In this document: piece by piece, positions 47,686 to 59,250 of the stretch | Layout of the letters: every line of letters starts with the position of its first letter | How positions within the stretch are numbered: the stretch's first letter is position 1 | Assembly (NCBI GenBank): GCA_026260175.1 | Contig: JAKCWW010000354.1 | Location: forward strand, 6,737 to 70,736 | DNA length: 64,000 bases | DNA from: Reticulitermes lucifugus | Taxonomy: Eukaryota; Arthropoda; Insecta; Blattodea; Rhinotermitidae | Direction of reading: 5' to 3' | Made by a program: the position numbers and the translations under genes | Notes under the pieces: generated by a model | Seen by the model: the letters and a program-made list of their open reading frames with translations, nothing else | What the model was told of the DNA's origin: nothing | The model's database searches: none

Positions 47686-48166
47686 GTCTAACCTTCACAC
47701 TGATGTTATTTGAACTTATTTATACCCGGAACTGAACTCCCCCAAACTTGCTGGAGTTGGCAGTTATGCACTGTGGCGTTGGTTGCCATAGTGCAGTCGC
47801 TGACGGCAGCACTGCCACGTCAGAATGGCATATGCAGCAGTTCTGTACAGACCAGGCAGGTGCACTGATAAGTGATGTTAACTCATTGCGTCGCAGCGAA
47901 TAACAGCCTTACAGTGTTGCAACTATAGCGACATAAGTGTGTCAGACGCGGAGTAGTGGGGGCTCGAATATTGCTTCGCTGCAAACATATTTGGGGCAAG
48001 TTGTAACTGTCCAGTATGAGGGGCAAGTGTTCTCGACGATAGAGCAACAGGTGCATGTCAAGCATCAGCCGTTACGTGTACTTCAAGTGATACTGACAGT
48101 GCTCCATCTCTTGTGATGTACGCATATTTCTGTCGGAGTTCCCCGCACACAGCGTTGGTTTCCAGT

Positions 48167-48447
48167 CACAGGCGTAGCTTGGCTAATAACATTGGCGAAG
48201 GGGGGGGGGGCAAAATCGACCATGAGTATTAGGCACTTTACTTTACGAAGGAGTCAAATTAGAAAGAGGGGGAAGATTGGTTTGAACCAGTTCTAAATAC
48301 ACATACACCCCTCTCTCCAACTCTTACCCCAATTTTTGTTATTTGCCCCTCTTAAAGTCAGTAGCCAAAAGAAAACTATTCTTAGGTAGAAAAAATATTG
48401 GGGGGGGGGGCATTTGCCCCTCTTGCCCCCCACAAGTTACACTTATG
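48167..48447. mobile_element. hAT-type MITE, inverted copy of the 31066 family
   Basis: TIRs CACAGGCGTAGCTTGG and complement of CCACAAGTTACACTTATG. Flanking 8-mers TTTCCAGT and CTTCCAGG match at 6 of 8. The interior matches 31066-31321 in reverse (GGCAAAATCGACCATG versus CATGGTCGATTTTGCC). G-runs have expanded. Confidence 0.82.
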
Positions 48448-48939
48448 CTTCCAGGCATGCCACGACTTGCGAATTCGAGATGAAGGTTATAAAAATCATG
48501 TTCCTTCTTTTGTAGTTGACAGAAAACTTTAGTATAAGTCTTTGATTACTTTAAGAATGAAGTATATGAGTTCATAATTTAATAATAATAAATAATTCAA
48601 TCAATCCGTAAGTCAATTTAAGTGCTTTCGGATCATTAGTCGAGGAATCCATAAAAAATGTACGTGTTTTCGGACACTGGTAAGTGAAATATATCTGGCT
48701 TTGAACAGTGTGACACTTGTCAAAATATGAATTTCACAAATCGTCTTGTAAAGAGAGACATGCATGTAACATTTACAAGATAATGTAATGTCGCCATTGG
48801 TTGTTAAAAGAGATTCCAATTGAAATGCCTGTTAATTTAAGATAATTCTGTCACAGCGGTTTTTTTCTAGTAGAAAATTTGAAGAAGGAATATCATATTG
48901 CAGCAGTACCAACTGAAATTGTTTATATTAATCCTATAC

Positions 48940-48975
48940 CCTTGAAATATAGGCAATACGTTCCTTCGAAACGTC
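48940..48975 (+). ncRNA. hammerhead-like motif, decayed
   Basis: CTTGAAATATAGGCAATACG, then TTCCTTCGAAACGTCAGG. GAAACGTC is intact but the CTGANGA box is not. The flank CCGACTACCCAGTCACGCAG parallels TTTACCAGTCGACACGGC at 19051. Confidence 0.4.
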
Positions 48976-49505
48976 AGGAACCGACTACCCAGTCACGCAG
49001 CGTCAGATGCCAGAGGCGCTGAACCTCTGTCTTACCGCTGCGATTACGCTACGGTAAACTGCATTTGTTTCCAGTACTAGACTTGCAAGATAAATTGATG
49101 TCAACGCTGAGGACAGCCCGCCTGCCTCATTCACAAGCAGGCTAATGCTCCTCTTTTAGCGCAGATCATCGGCAGCAATTTAAGAAACAGCCATGTAAAT
49201 TTCATACGGTCTTGGAAACAAGATGTTGTACATACTCGTATTTTTGGTTCCCTCATGATCGCTACTGTTTCGGGCGAACTCATATTCCATGATACAATTC
49301 TAAACTATTTAGGCCCACCAGACCAATATTCTGTTGCTAACAATGTTGACAGTATCGGGCTCAGTCTATCGTTGGACTTAAGTTGATGTTTCGTTTATGC
49401 AAGGATGACTCCAACGTTAAGACTCATTACAACATTCATTTATTGTAACACCTTAGGTCTATTAACCATAAGTATTCCATTTTCTTGTAATTCTTAGGCG
49501 TCTTC

Positions 49506-49690
49506 ACAAAACTGCGAAAAGCGACTGTTAGCTTCGTCATGTCTGTCTGTCTATCCGCATGGAACAACTCGGCTCCCACCGGAAGGATATTCATGAAATT
49601 TGATATTTGAGTATTTTTCGAAAATTCAAGTTTGATTAAAATCCGACAAGAATAACGGATACTTTACATTAAAACCTATATACATTTACG
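49506..49690. repeat. unclassified repeat, copy 2
   Basis: Same family and orientation as 2826-3010: TGTCTGTCTATCCGCATGGA, CGGAAGGATATTC, TTTGATTAAAATCCGAC and ACGGATACTTTACAT. A noncoding repeat type common in insects; class unknown. Confidence 0.5.
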
Positions 49691-51080
49691 ATAATAACTC
49701 GCTGAATTGTTCTTAGAATGAGAAATGTTTCAGACAAGAGTTATAGAGAAAATCAAAACACTCATTTTTTGTTCAATAATTTTTTTCCGAAAATCGTGCG
49801 TTAATGAGATAATGTGGAGAACTAAGGTAGAGCTACACAGGCTACAGTTGACGATATAATAAGGCGCTTGCGCTTTGCCTGCTGGGTAGCAAAGGCTACT
49901 GACACACACTCAGAATATGTAAAACTTATTGCTTTTCCACGGCAATAATGTTTATGCGAACGCGCTCAATGTTACGTTATACTTACACTGCCTGTCTTCT
50001 TAGTCGAATCATTGGATTCCACCCTTTGTTGGAAGTGATTCCAGGGAGCGTTTGGCTGAGCGCTGGACAGGGACTTGAAAGGTTATTTTCAACAGGCCAA
50101 CTATGCAGACCGTGAATTTCCTTCTTGCATGATCATCTCCATGCCTGTATTAAAACATCCCGTTCCTCTTATACTGAATCACCTATCTGTTTTAAAATAA
50201 TTTCAGTGTCTCTTCTCAGTGTTGAACCAAGTTTCGGACCCATCAGTTAAAACGGTTTAAGTTAGTGTTAATACACATCATTACGAATACTGTCTAAATA
50301 CTCGGGCCCTCTCTCATCCATGAAGTTAAATTCTGAGTTAAAATGTGTAAATCCTTAGTCGGAACTGCATTATTGTCTGAAATATCCAAGTCTCACTAGT
50401 CCGAATTATAGCAATGTGACAATTCCAGCTCCAAATATTTCAATCACTCTCAATTTTTAAATTATTTTAAGCCCTGTGTTATTTTATCTCCTCCTTGTTA
50501 TACAGTCGCTGTCCAGTGTATCTGGTGTTTAGAATATGCATATTTCTTCATTCCCTTTGTGTATTCATATTGTTTCTTTTCTATTCTATACAATGTAGTA
50601 CATTCATTTCCATTTTTGTTTCCTTATGTGCCAGGTTCAAATTGATCCGTTTGTTCTAAACAATCACGTATAACCGACTTATTTCAGTTGTGTTATTTTC
50701 TCTGGTTTAGTATTAAGCATTTCGCAACATAAATTAACATATGCTGCACAACATATCCACTGATATCACAAACAAGCGAGCGACATCACTGTCACCAAGC
50801 CTGCTAGAAGAGCCGTGACGATTCTTACTCACGTGCTGGTGGTTCCTGGCTGCAATTTAGTCCTGAAGGAGGCTGTACTGACTGATATCTTCCGTGGTCT
50901 TCCTCAGGATAATCTTGTATTGTAGGCTACGTCAAAGTGAGCAAGAGTACTTCTACCCACAGCCATCCCGAGAAAATAGGAGAGACATGGTCAGCAAATA
51001 AGTTTACATAGCGTATAATTTTGTAGCAGAGGAATGTTCGAACATTCGACATACAGTCTTTATCTTGTGACGAGTGATTA
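49691..51080. other. no recognisable gene
   Basis: Unique-looking AT-rich DNA; no family recognised in either strand. Confidence 0.4.
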
Positions 51081-51087
51081 TGATCTG

Positions 51088-51350
51088 TTTTCAGCGCTGA
51101 AGCAAAATGTTCGCAGCCACAAATTTAAAGATAATCGCAAGGTATAAAACTTGTAACATCGTGGCTGATAACACTGGACAAGGACTGCTACCAACAGGGA
51201 ATAGAAACCTCGTCCCTTGATATTAAACGAGTAAGTGTGTGAGCTGTAGAGAGGACTATGTGGAAAAGTAGTGTGATAGCAGTACAGTTCAATCTGAACT
51301 TTTGTCTTTAAAGTTTAGAATAAAAAACCCAAAACACGCATTGTAAACTT
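51088..51350. repeat. unclassified repeat family U, copy 1
   Basis: Collinear with 56552-56830: CTGAAGCAAAATGTTCGCAGCC, GATAATCGCAAGGT, ATAGAAACCTCGTCC, then TGGAAAAGTAGTGTGATAGC and an A-rich end with AACCCAAAACACG. No coding frame is conserved between the copies. Confidence 0.55.
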
Positions 51351-52500
51351 ATTTTATTGTCTATCCTCACATACATTCAAATGTCACATCCGATATGCAA
51401 GAAGTCAACAATTGAAACAGCGTCGAAAAATAACTGCGCACCGTATCAAATATTCTTGCTGCTGATAAGATTAAGTATTGAACAAAGCCGACTTTTGGAA
51501 GGGATGCACATGGGTCTTCCCATAGGAATCTTAAAAACTGAGCGCCATCAAGCTAATATTACTACTGCAGATGTACATAAGCTGACACCTTGTGTACATC
51601 TGCACACATTAGGCGGAGACGACCACTTTAGTGTCTAATAATATCTATAGTACCGGAGTACAATAATGTTACTGTCCTACATAATGTGTATGATAGGGAC
51701 GAAATAAAGATAACAGGGTGAAGTCTTGTATATAATTAATACACTTTGATTTATTTATGAAGGAGTGCTGTAATAATATTAATAATGTGTTAAATAACTG
51801 TCTTTACCTTCCGATATAGAAATAGTAGCCTTTATTGAGGTGACACGCAACTTCTAATAAAACATATTTGCCTCAGTCTCCCACTATGCGCAATAATAAT
51901 TTGTTTAAAACAGTAAACCCAAATTCAGATTTCTGAAGACCTTATTGTAACTCAGCACAACACACCAACAACCATTCTTACTTGGAAGGCTACGAAATCC
52001 GCGCGCGCGCATATGTATGTGTCATTCTTCTGGTACGATCACGAATGTCAACATAAAGGACGCAATCGACTGATGATCATAAGTCCTTCCTTCTTCGCAG
52101 TAAATAGTTTTCCTGACACCTAATTTTACGTAAATGACATCTATATTTGATGCTTCATTACTAAATAATTTAAGAACTAACAAATGTCTGACTGTATAAA
52201 TATTGTTTTAACTAAGTTTGTTCTGTAAAAGTTAATTTATAAGTACAGCTAACTGTATTATTTCTAGCGCCGCGGTGACACTGCAACATCACACACAGGC
52301 AAGTAGTACAGGTATTCTAAATAGAGTCTGACGCTTGAGTCCGCTCTGTACCAGTGTCAGCATATTGCCTACCACACTTAACTTGCCTCGCCACGTACCT
52401 CTATATAGTGAAACTAAAAGAAATGCCTAAGCACCGCACTGTAGAGTATAGAAATCTTGGAGGGAAAGCTCCACACAATTTTTATTTTTGTAATAGCTGG

Positions 52501-52650
52501 AGTAATTTATTACCGCGTTCCGGGACAGCGTATCGTTCTGATATTCGACAGTCAGAATTTCCAAGAAGTATTCTTCTTTCCCGCTTGACCTTACAGATGG
52601 AACCGACACGCTGTCCCGCAACGTCGGTAACAAGTTATCAATCTATGCAG
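52501..52650. repeat. palindrome built from decayed hammerhead-like repeat
   Basis: TTACCGCGTTCCGGGACAGC near 52510 is answered by ACGCTGTCCCGCAACGTCGG near 52608. The right arm runs on GTAACAAGTTATCAATC, as in the family copies (GTCGGTAACTATTTACC). Neither arm keeps the CTGANGA box. Confidence 0.5.
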
Positions 52651-52801
52651 CGCAACATCCCAGAAGTGAGGAGACCTCAAATACACCGAGACCAGAGCCT
52701 AAAATTTCGCATAAATGGAGTAAGGTTACGATGTGCCTCCTTGCCTTTTAGGAACAGGTACAGAGTAAATAAAACAGCTAAGGCCAAGCTTAGCCTTTAT
52801 T

Positions 52802-54106
52802 CAGGTCTGTCCAACCTTTCTTGTTGTGCGTGCAACTTCGGATGCCGTCAACGTGAAGTTCAATACATAAAATGTGGGAAGTATAGGTACAGGCATACCT
52901 CGCTAATACGGCGGGTTAGGTTCCAGACCACCGCTGTAAAGCGAATATCGCCGTAAAACGATTCACATGCTTTTTTTCACTTGCTAGTGCATATAAAAGC
53001 CTTAAAACATGTTTACACTATCATATATTAAGTGTGCAATAGAGCTACGCCGAAAAGAACGATGTGAAAGTAAAAATAATAAATAAAAACTCAGTTGATG
53101 TGCGCGTCACCGCCTTAAGAGCAAGGTAAGCGCCGAAAATAATAAAAATGAATATAATTGAAAAGCGCCGCATTAGCGAAGTGCCGCAAAGCGAAGCGCC
53201 GTAAAGCGATGTACTACTGTATACACAGGTGGTTTGAGAGGAAATCTGTCATACTTCGGGAGAATACTCCTTAAGTTAAATTACATCGATATAACCAGAA
53301 ACACCTATATTTGAAATTGAAAGGTTACGGATATAAATTACGTTCCAAATATTCCTCTTTATTTCCAGGTATTCCGCTGTTGTCGGGATATTTACGCTTT
53401 TTCATGAAATGTCATTCCACATTACATTTCTTGTCAACGTCTATACCGGTAATGCATGTAAAACGCACATTTCTGATCAACATTAATGAAGAAATGATTA
53501 TTCTCTCTTTGAAATTAAGAATACACAATCATCCTCGATTTATTACCACTGCAAAGAGAAGCCCCTTCCTCCCCCCCTCCCAGAAGCACAGAGGATATAA
53601 AAACTTGTAAATCGAACACAAAAACCACAACACAGTTACACAAATATTGGCCTAGGAACTTACAGCCGTACGGCCAGACCTACGCCGAAAAAGTGTATTT
53701 GAAGAGGGAGGCCACTATTTAGAAAGTCCTAAAACACTACAGAGTGAAGATTTTCTCCAAAAAATGTTGTTTCACAACGCGTATATTTTATTTGGGTGCG
53801 ATTTTTTGCACAATAAATTTGACAGTAAGACCAGCAATGAAAGCATCAGAAGGCAGCAGCTACTGGTGCCTGCATATCTGAAGCCATTAATCAGAACTTA
53901 TCCCCATAACAATACCCGCCAGCAATTGTCAACTAAGTTGCCTTTCATATTTCGCTAGGAAATGGGTTGGAAATTTTTCTTTGGTGTTCTGTTGCGGCTT
54001 GCCAAGGAAAGGGGCAAAAGATGTCTTATTTACCATATGTTCGCTGACACCATATCACTGCATGGCGGGAAAAATGTTGCCCACGAGTTACTGGTTGTTG
54101 TGGGGG
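52802..54106. mobile_element. larger relative of the 47259 hAT MITE, with nested insertion
   Basis: The left end CAGGTCTGTCCAACC and right subterminal AAATGTTGCCCACGAGTTAC, CTGGTTG match the MITE at 47259, as do GTGTTCTGTTGCGGCTTGCC and AGGAAAGGGGCAAAAGA. The right tip has decayed into a G-run and no target duplication is clear. A Tigger-like MITE (52890-53219) sits inside. The remaining interior, about 53222-53960, is unrecognised. Confidence 0.65.
52890..53219. mobile_element. Tigger-like (pogo/Tc1-mariner) MITE
   Basis: Starts CAGGCATACCTCGCTAATAC and GGCGGGTTAGGTTCCAGACC, then ACCGCTGTAAAGCGAATATC; ends CGCCGTAAAGCGATGTACTA, CTG. Flanked by TA on both sides. The repeated AAAGCG(A) units and the inner block GTGCATATAAAAG...TTTACACTAT...ATTAAGTGTGCAATAG are strikingly like mammalian Tigger1 ends as I remember them. 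330 bp, no transposase. Confidence 0.85.
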
Positions 54107-56551
54107 GGCGCGGGGGGTGCTGCTTTGGTCAGTGAACCTACAGAGTTTTTCAGGACAGTATATGTAGATATCACAGCCATACGTCCAGTTTGAGATATTT
54201 CTGGGACCACTGCAAGAATAAACTTGGGGCCCACTTACGCCTTTTTCTGTACTGATAATGCAGATACAGTAATGTAAGGTTTTACATACAAAATGTATTT
54301 GAAACAAAATGCAAAATACAACCGGTCATTTCANCCCCGTAGAAACATGGGGCCCTATGAATCTGCATAGTTTGCGAGAGCCTTAGGTTAAAGCCACACG
54401 GAGTAAACAAAATCATCTTAAGCAGTTTTAAGCATGCCCACACTGACAATCATTTGCCGAGCACAGATCCAGACAGAGAAGACATGACTAATACAGTTCC
54501 GAGTTCCTCGTTGTATGGGGTTTACCTTAGACGGTTCACTAATTCAGCGGACTGTGGCCAGTAAGAGTGAAATAACAGTGGAGTACGACAGCGAGAAGCT
54601 TGTGTTGATAAAAGCAAGCCTCTGCGTGACCATAGTGTAATGGATGATTCAAAGTCATCGAGAAACTACGGGTAGAATTCGCTACCTTAATTAATTAAAC
54701 AGGTAAGATACTCATCAGTCGCCCTTACACACATAGGAACATTCAATGTTTTCAGCAATTCGTATCCACTTATCTTGGATGGGTTTTGGCATATGAATCG
54801 GCTGAAAATATTTCGTAAAGCAATAGAAGTTTAAAGGATTTCTTACTGTACAGTTGAAGCTCCAAGCCTGGACTGACAATTCGGGGCGCCAAATACTCCC
54901 CGCAAGTTAAGTACCTAAGAAAGAGAAGTTTAAATTACAACATGTACAAAATAATTAATAGCAAAAACAATGGGTATCCCTACGACTAATCTTGACACTG
55001 TGATGACATTTAAAAAAACATCACGTAAATAATATAACACTGCTTACATCCTGGGGGGGGGGGAGAAAATATCTCTCACCCCGGGATATATACTGACTGA
55101 GTATGCCCGTAGAAGGGTATTATTCTGTCATAACAAACTGCTTTCAAGATAGTTTGTTTCGATGTCATTAGGTCATATGATTGAAGGTTTTCAGCATGAA
55201 ACCATTATTTTCAGTGCTAGAGTGTAAAATCAAAAAACAAAACTAATAAATTCCTATTGAAGAACATTACGACGGAAGAATAACATGCCATCTGGTTCGG
55301 AAGCGAAGCAGAAGAAAATATAGGTACTTGCTGACACCATAACATCTTAAATGATATATGGGTCAGCACAAAGAAAGTTGAAGTCACCTTGATGCGATAT
55401 CAGTGGAAGATATGATTTCGGAAAATGATAGAGCAACTGAGGAAATCAAACTCCCCTTCAGGTAAGGACACTTACCAACAAAGGGACGAGGTCAAAGCAT
55501 CACGACATGCCGAAAATCCGAAATCGATTTCAGCCGCAGCTAGGGTAGCAGCTCCCATGAGTGACTTTCTGAAAGTCAAAAACAGAAAAGAAATAGCATG
55601 ATGATGTTGACTTTTGTTTTCATAAGTGTTTTATTCCAGATATGGAAAAACTTACAGAGAAGAAAAAACGTAAATCTAAAATTACTATGTCTTCCACGAA
55701 TAACTTCTTGGACGATAAGAAAATTGTATTCACAACTCCAGTTACACTCATACATTACAGCATTCCAGTACATCCCATCACAGCTGATAAGCTGCAACAG
55801 GATAGTACAGCTCATAGCTGTCAGTAATGTCACCTTCCCCAAGCAGCTGTCAGTCAGAAAGTAACAGTAGATACGAGTATTATTAAGTACTTACACGCTT
55901 TCAATAGTCATACTGCATTTAATTTTGTGGAATAATAACAAAATATCATCGTTGCTTCACCCAGAACCGCCGCAATAATATGACCAACAACTTCTCTTCT
56001 AGGGTAATATTTATCTGAAAAACTGCATTTCTGTCTTTAGACAGCAGGGCCAACAATTCTGGTAAATGGAAAAAGATTTCTTTCGTCATTACGTAAATTG
56101 TTTTCAAGTCATCGAAGCTCCTTTACCAAATGAAAAATCGCATTCTCTGCCAGTCTTTTATTATTCATAGGCTGCACTCAAAATTACCTGTTACACTCCG
56201 GATAATGTGTGAACCAGTTCCCAACCAGTGGGACAAATGCGTGGTCGTCTAAATCAGGTGACACCACGAAAACGACTAAAATAAATCGTTTCCTTCTACA
56301 TGTGTGGGTCGGACTCGTTTTCCGCGGCTTTAGACGGTTTTTCATAAACACGTTTTAGACCATTTTGTCTAATCAGGATGGCCTCATCCGTACACAGGCC
56401 CTGCACAGTCACTACAGACAGTTGACTGCAGCAGGCACGCATCAAACAACAGATTATACTGTTTATATTCTTAAAAATAAGTTTACATGACCTATACTTT
56501 CTAACTAAAGAACCCCTACTGATTGTGATTACTTCAAGGTAATTTGTCACG
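54107..56551. other. no recognisable gene
   Basis: One N at 54334 and a G-run at 55034-55044. A weak MPSGSEAKQKK frame near 55285 recalls N termini of some hAT proteins but cannot be extended, so no call is made. Confidence 0.4.
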
Positions 56552-56830
56552 GAGCGGTTTTCGTTTGTTTCGAGCCCTGAAGCAAAATTTTGGTGGCCAT
56601 GAATTTTAAGATGATCGCGAGGTGGAGACTCGTTTGAAGAGATAGCTGATAACACAAGACATGGAGTGATATCGACAGGAAATAGAAAAGCTCGTCCTAC
56701 GACGTAGTAAATGCCTTCATTGTGGTGGAGACAATCTGGAAAAGTAGTGGGATAGTAGAATACTTAAATTTAACTGTTCTTCTTAGAAATGAAAATAAAC
56801 AACCCGAAATACATAAATTGATAGCTTATT
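56552..56830. repeat. unclassified repeat family U, copy 2
   Basis: CCCTGAAGCAAAATTTTGGT, GATGATCGCGAGGTGG, AATAGAAAAGCTCGTCC, CTGGAAAAGTAGTGGGATAG and AACCCGAAATACA follow the order of the copy at 51088. Confidence 0.55.
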
Positions 56831-57145
56831 TTCTGACCAATTTTTTCGTATATAATAGTCGAGCCTCGAAATAAGATATAATGATGACACCATACATAAC
56901 AGCTGGTGTCTCCAGATTGTCCCATTTATTATGAACATACATATCAGCTGGTGACTCCGTATTGCCCATTCATTATACATATTGTATGGCTTCTCGAAAA
57001 TAAGAGCTTTTATCACAGATTTAGTAACTGTTATAATTACAGAAAGATGAACGTGATAGGATATATTACATTTGGCAGATCTGACCCACATTAGTCTCGG
57101 GTGGGATGCTGACATTTCCTCAGGCATTACACAAAAGCCATTTTT

Positions 57146-57378
57146 CAGGTGTACCGTGGCTCAAGTGCTTAGTAGCCGGCTTCTCATTGCGGAGGACCGA
57201 ATTTGGTCACATGCTTGTCAGTGTGGGATTTGTGGTGGAAAAACTCGTACTGGGACACGTTGTTGTCTGAGTACTTCGGTCTTACTCTGTCAGTATCATT
57301 CCACCAAGGCTCCATAAGTATATCTGATTAATCTAACACTGGCGCTGTATAATATTGGCAATTGAGAGCATCGTTAAC
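57146..57378 (+). repeat. SINE-B copy with clear tRNA-like head
   Basis: Head ACCGTGGCTCAAGTGCTTAG and TAGCCGGCTTCTCATTGCGG with ACCGAATTTGGTC in B-box position; body GTGGGATTTGTGGTGGAAAA and ACTGGGACACGTTGTTGTCT; end ATTGGCAATTGAGAGCATCG. The best-preserved member here. Confidence 0.78.
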
Positions 57379-57929
57379 TAAAACATTTCTCTCTCTGTTT
57401 TTCTTAATTCAGGTGTCGTAGAGTTTTTAAATTCCTGGCGTAAATAATGAGCACGTAGTCTACATATACCGCAAATAACTTGGGACGGCAGCGAACATAA
57501 CTTGTAAATTGTCATTTTTGAATAAAGTCCTGCACCCTCAAAAATACGAAAATTAAAAATTAGCGCGCTTCTTTTCACAATTTGTGACAGTCTTTATTCA
57601 GAAATATGTTATTTTTGTAGGTAACTAACAAAATTATCTGTGTATGTAGTCCATCTGATCCAAGGGTCAACATATTTTAAAAAAGAAGTTCTGATGAAAA
57701 TTAAGGCGCTCTTTTGCCGTTTATTTTTACGGCTCTTGATTATTTCAGACGCATCTTCATCGGGATTCCTTCGTCGCTCGTCCTTGTCACGCTGTTTTAT
57801 CTGATTCTTAACCTCGACACATGTTACAGTCTAAAGCTGACCGAGTGTGAAGCTCCCCACATGCTGCTACCTAGTGCCGATACGAGTACTAGAATGTGGA
57901 ACGTTCAATTCTTTACTTCCCGCGATAGC

Positions 57930-58195
57930 GCAGAGGGTATAGTGACTAGGCTACGGGATAGACGTACGAGGCGTTCTTTGTCGATTTCCTCACAAGCAAG
58001 AGACATATTTCCTTTCCAGATCGTCTGGCTCTGGGACTCACCCAGCCAATCATTCAATGAATACGGGAGGCTGTTCCCCCACTTACCTCATGTAATACCA
58101 AGATTAAGAATGAGTGGAGCTGTAAGTGTAATCCTCCATATGCTTTCAATGTGTCATCAGGGACAACATTGCCTTACCCATATACGTCACTAAGA
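57930..58195 (+). repeat. SINE-A relative with tRNA-like head
   Basis: CGCGATAGCGCAGAGGGTAT (A box), CGTCTGGCTCTGGGACTCAC, AATACGGGAGGCTGTTCCCC and AGATTAAGAATGAGTGGAGC. Close to the partial copy at 39235. Confidence 0.72.
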
Positions 58196-58999
58196 CATGG
58201 TACTATATTAAGCACAGGGCAAATTTATCGTAATAGTTTTAACACAAATAATTTTTGAATTCCTGATTGTCAGCTTGTGTCAGAGAAAAACCAAAATCAA
58301 AACTCTCACCCAGGTCGTGTTGCTCCACTCTGACAAGAGGACACAAACCTCGAATAAATGAATGTTATTGTGGAATCAAAATAACAAAACTTTGTCGAAA
58401 TTTGTTTTTCCGTGGTGCATTAGCCACATACCGCTAGAAGGATTCACATACATCTTGTTAAGGCGAAGCTTATGGGAGAGGGGTTGAAATTTTAGTCAGT
58501 GACAATAAGAAGTTGGCATGAATCAAGTGAAAATAACAGGTTGAATATTATGATGATGCTGTTCATGGTGACGACGATGACGATGACACACCGAATGTAA
58601 TTGACAAACTGCTACTTCGTATCAGGTACGTAGATACCGAGTGTGTATGTCAGTATTCTGAATAGCCGTGATGAAGTTAATAAGATTCTTGTTGGAATTA
58701 ATAAGAGCCTTTTGTTTGTTATAATTGAACAGCAACATCAGAGACTGATACAGCACTTCTATTATGGACACTTAGTGATATCACCACCATCATCATCATC
58801 AGTATATCAGTTATATATCACCTTTTCTTGAGTTATATTTCAATTGTTGGCTTTCGTCTGTACGTTACATATCTCTCTTATAATTATTCTGTAACTGATC
58901 AGCAGATTGTTTTGACGGCATATAAATATACAAATGACACGGGACTGAATATAATAATAATAATCCAACTAATTCCCGGGACCAGAGTCCTTCAGAACC
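58196..58999. other. no recognisable gene
   Basis: AT-rich, with a (GACGAT)-like stretch near 58567-58582 and (CAT)n-like bases near 58785-58800. No family recognised. Confidence 0.4.
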
Positions 59000-59250
59000 T
59001 AGGAGTTTTCAGCTAGCCAACAAATTCCTGGCGTTTTATGAATCCGGATGTTCATTTCCGTGTTCAGAAAAGCCTGCGACTTCTCCTTATCCTGAGCCAC
59101 ATGAATCCAGTTCACAACCTCCCAGCCGGTTCCTTTAAGATACATTTTAATATTATCCTCCCATTTGCACATAGGCCTAATGCATCAAGTCTCACTTTTC
59201 CTTCAGTTTCCCCACCAAAATCTACGTTCCATATACCCTGCCCATCTCAT
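59000..59250 (-). repeat. LINE 3' end fragment, best-preserved tail
   Basis: The minus strand reads KWEDNIKMYLKGTGWEVVNW, IHVAQDKEKSQAFLNTEMNI and RIHKTPGICWLAEN almost without interruption. This is the C-terminal tail of the RTE-like LINE family whose other tails lie at 2620, 3310, 4485 and 44520. Confidence 0.82.

Noticed and set aside
51357-51638. 93-residue frame MSILTYIQMSHP...
   Set aside because: It starts just after repeat family U in the A-rich end and has no recognisable motif.
52354-52956. A 200-residue open frame
   Set aside because: It crosses the decayed palindrome, a hAT end and the Tigger MITE, so it cannot be a real protein.
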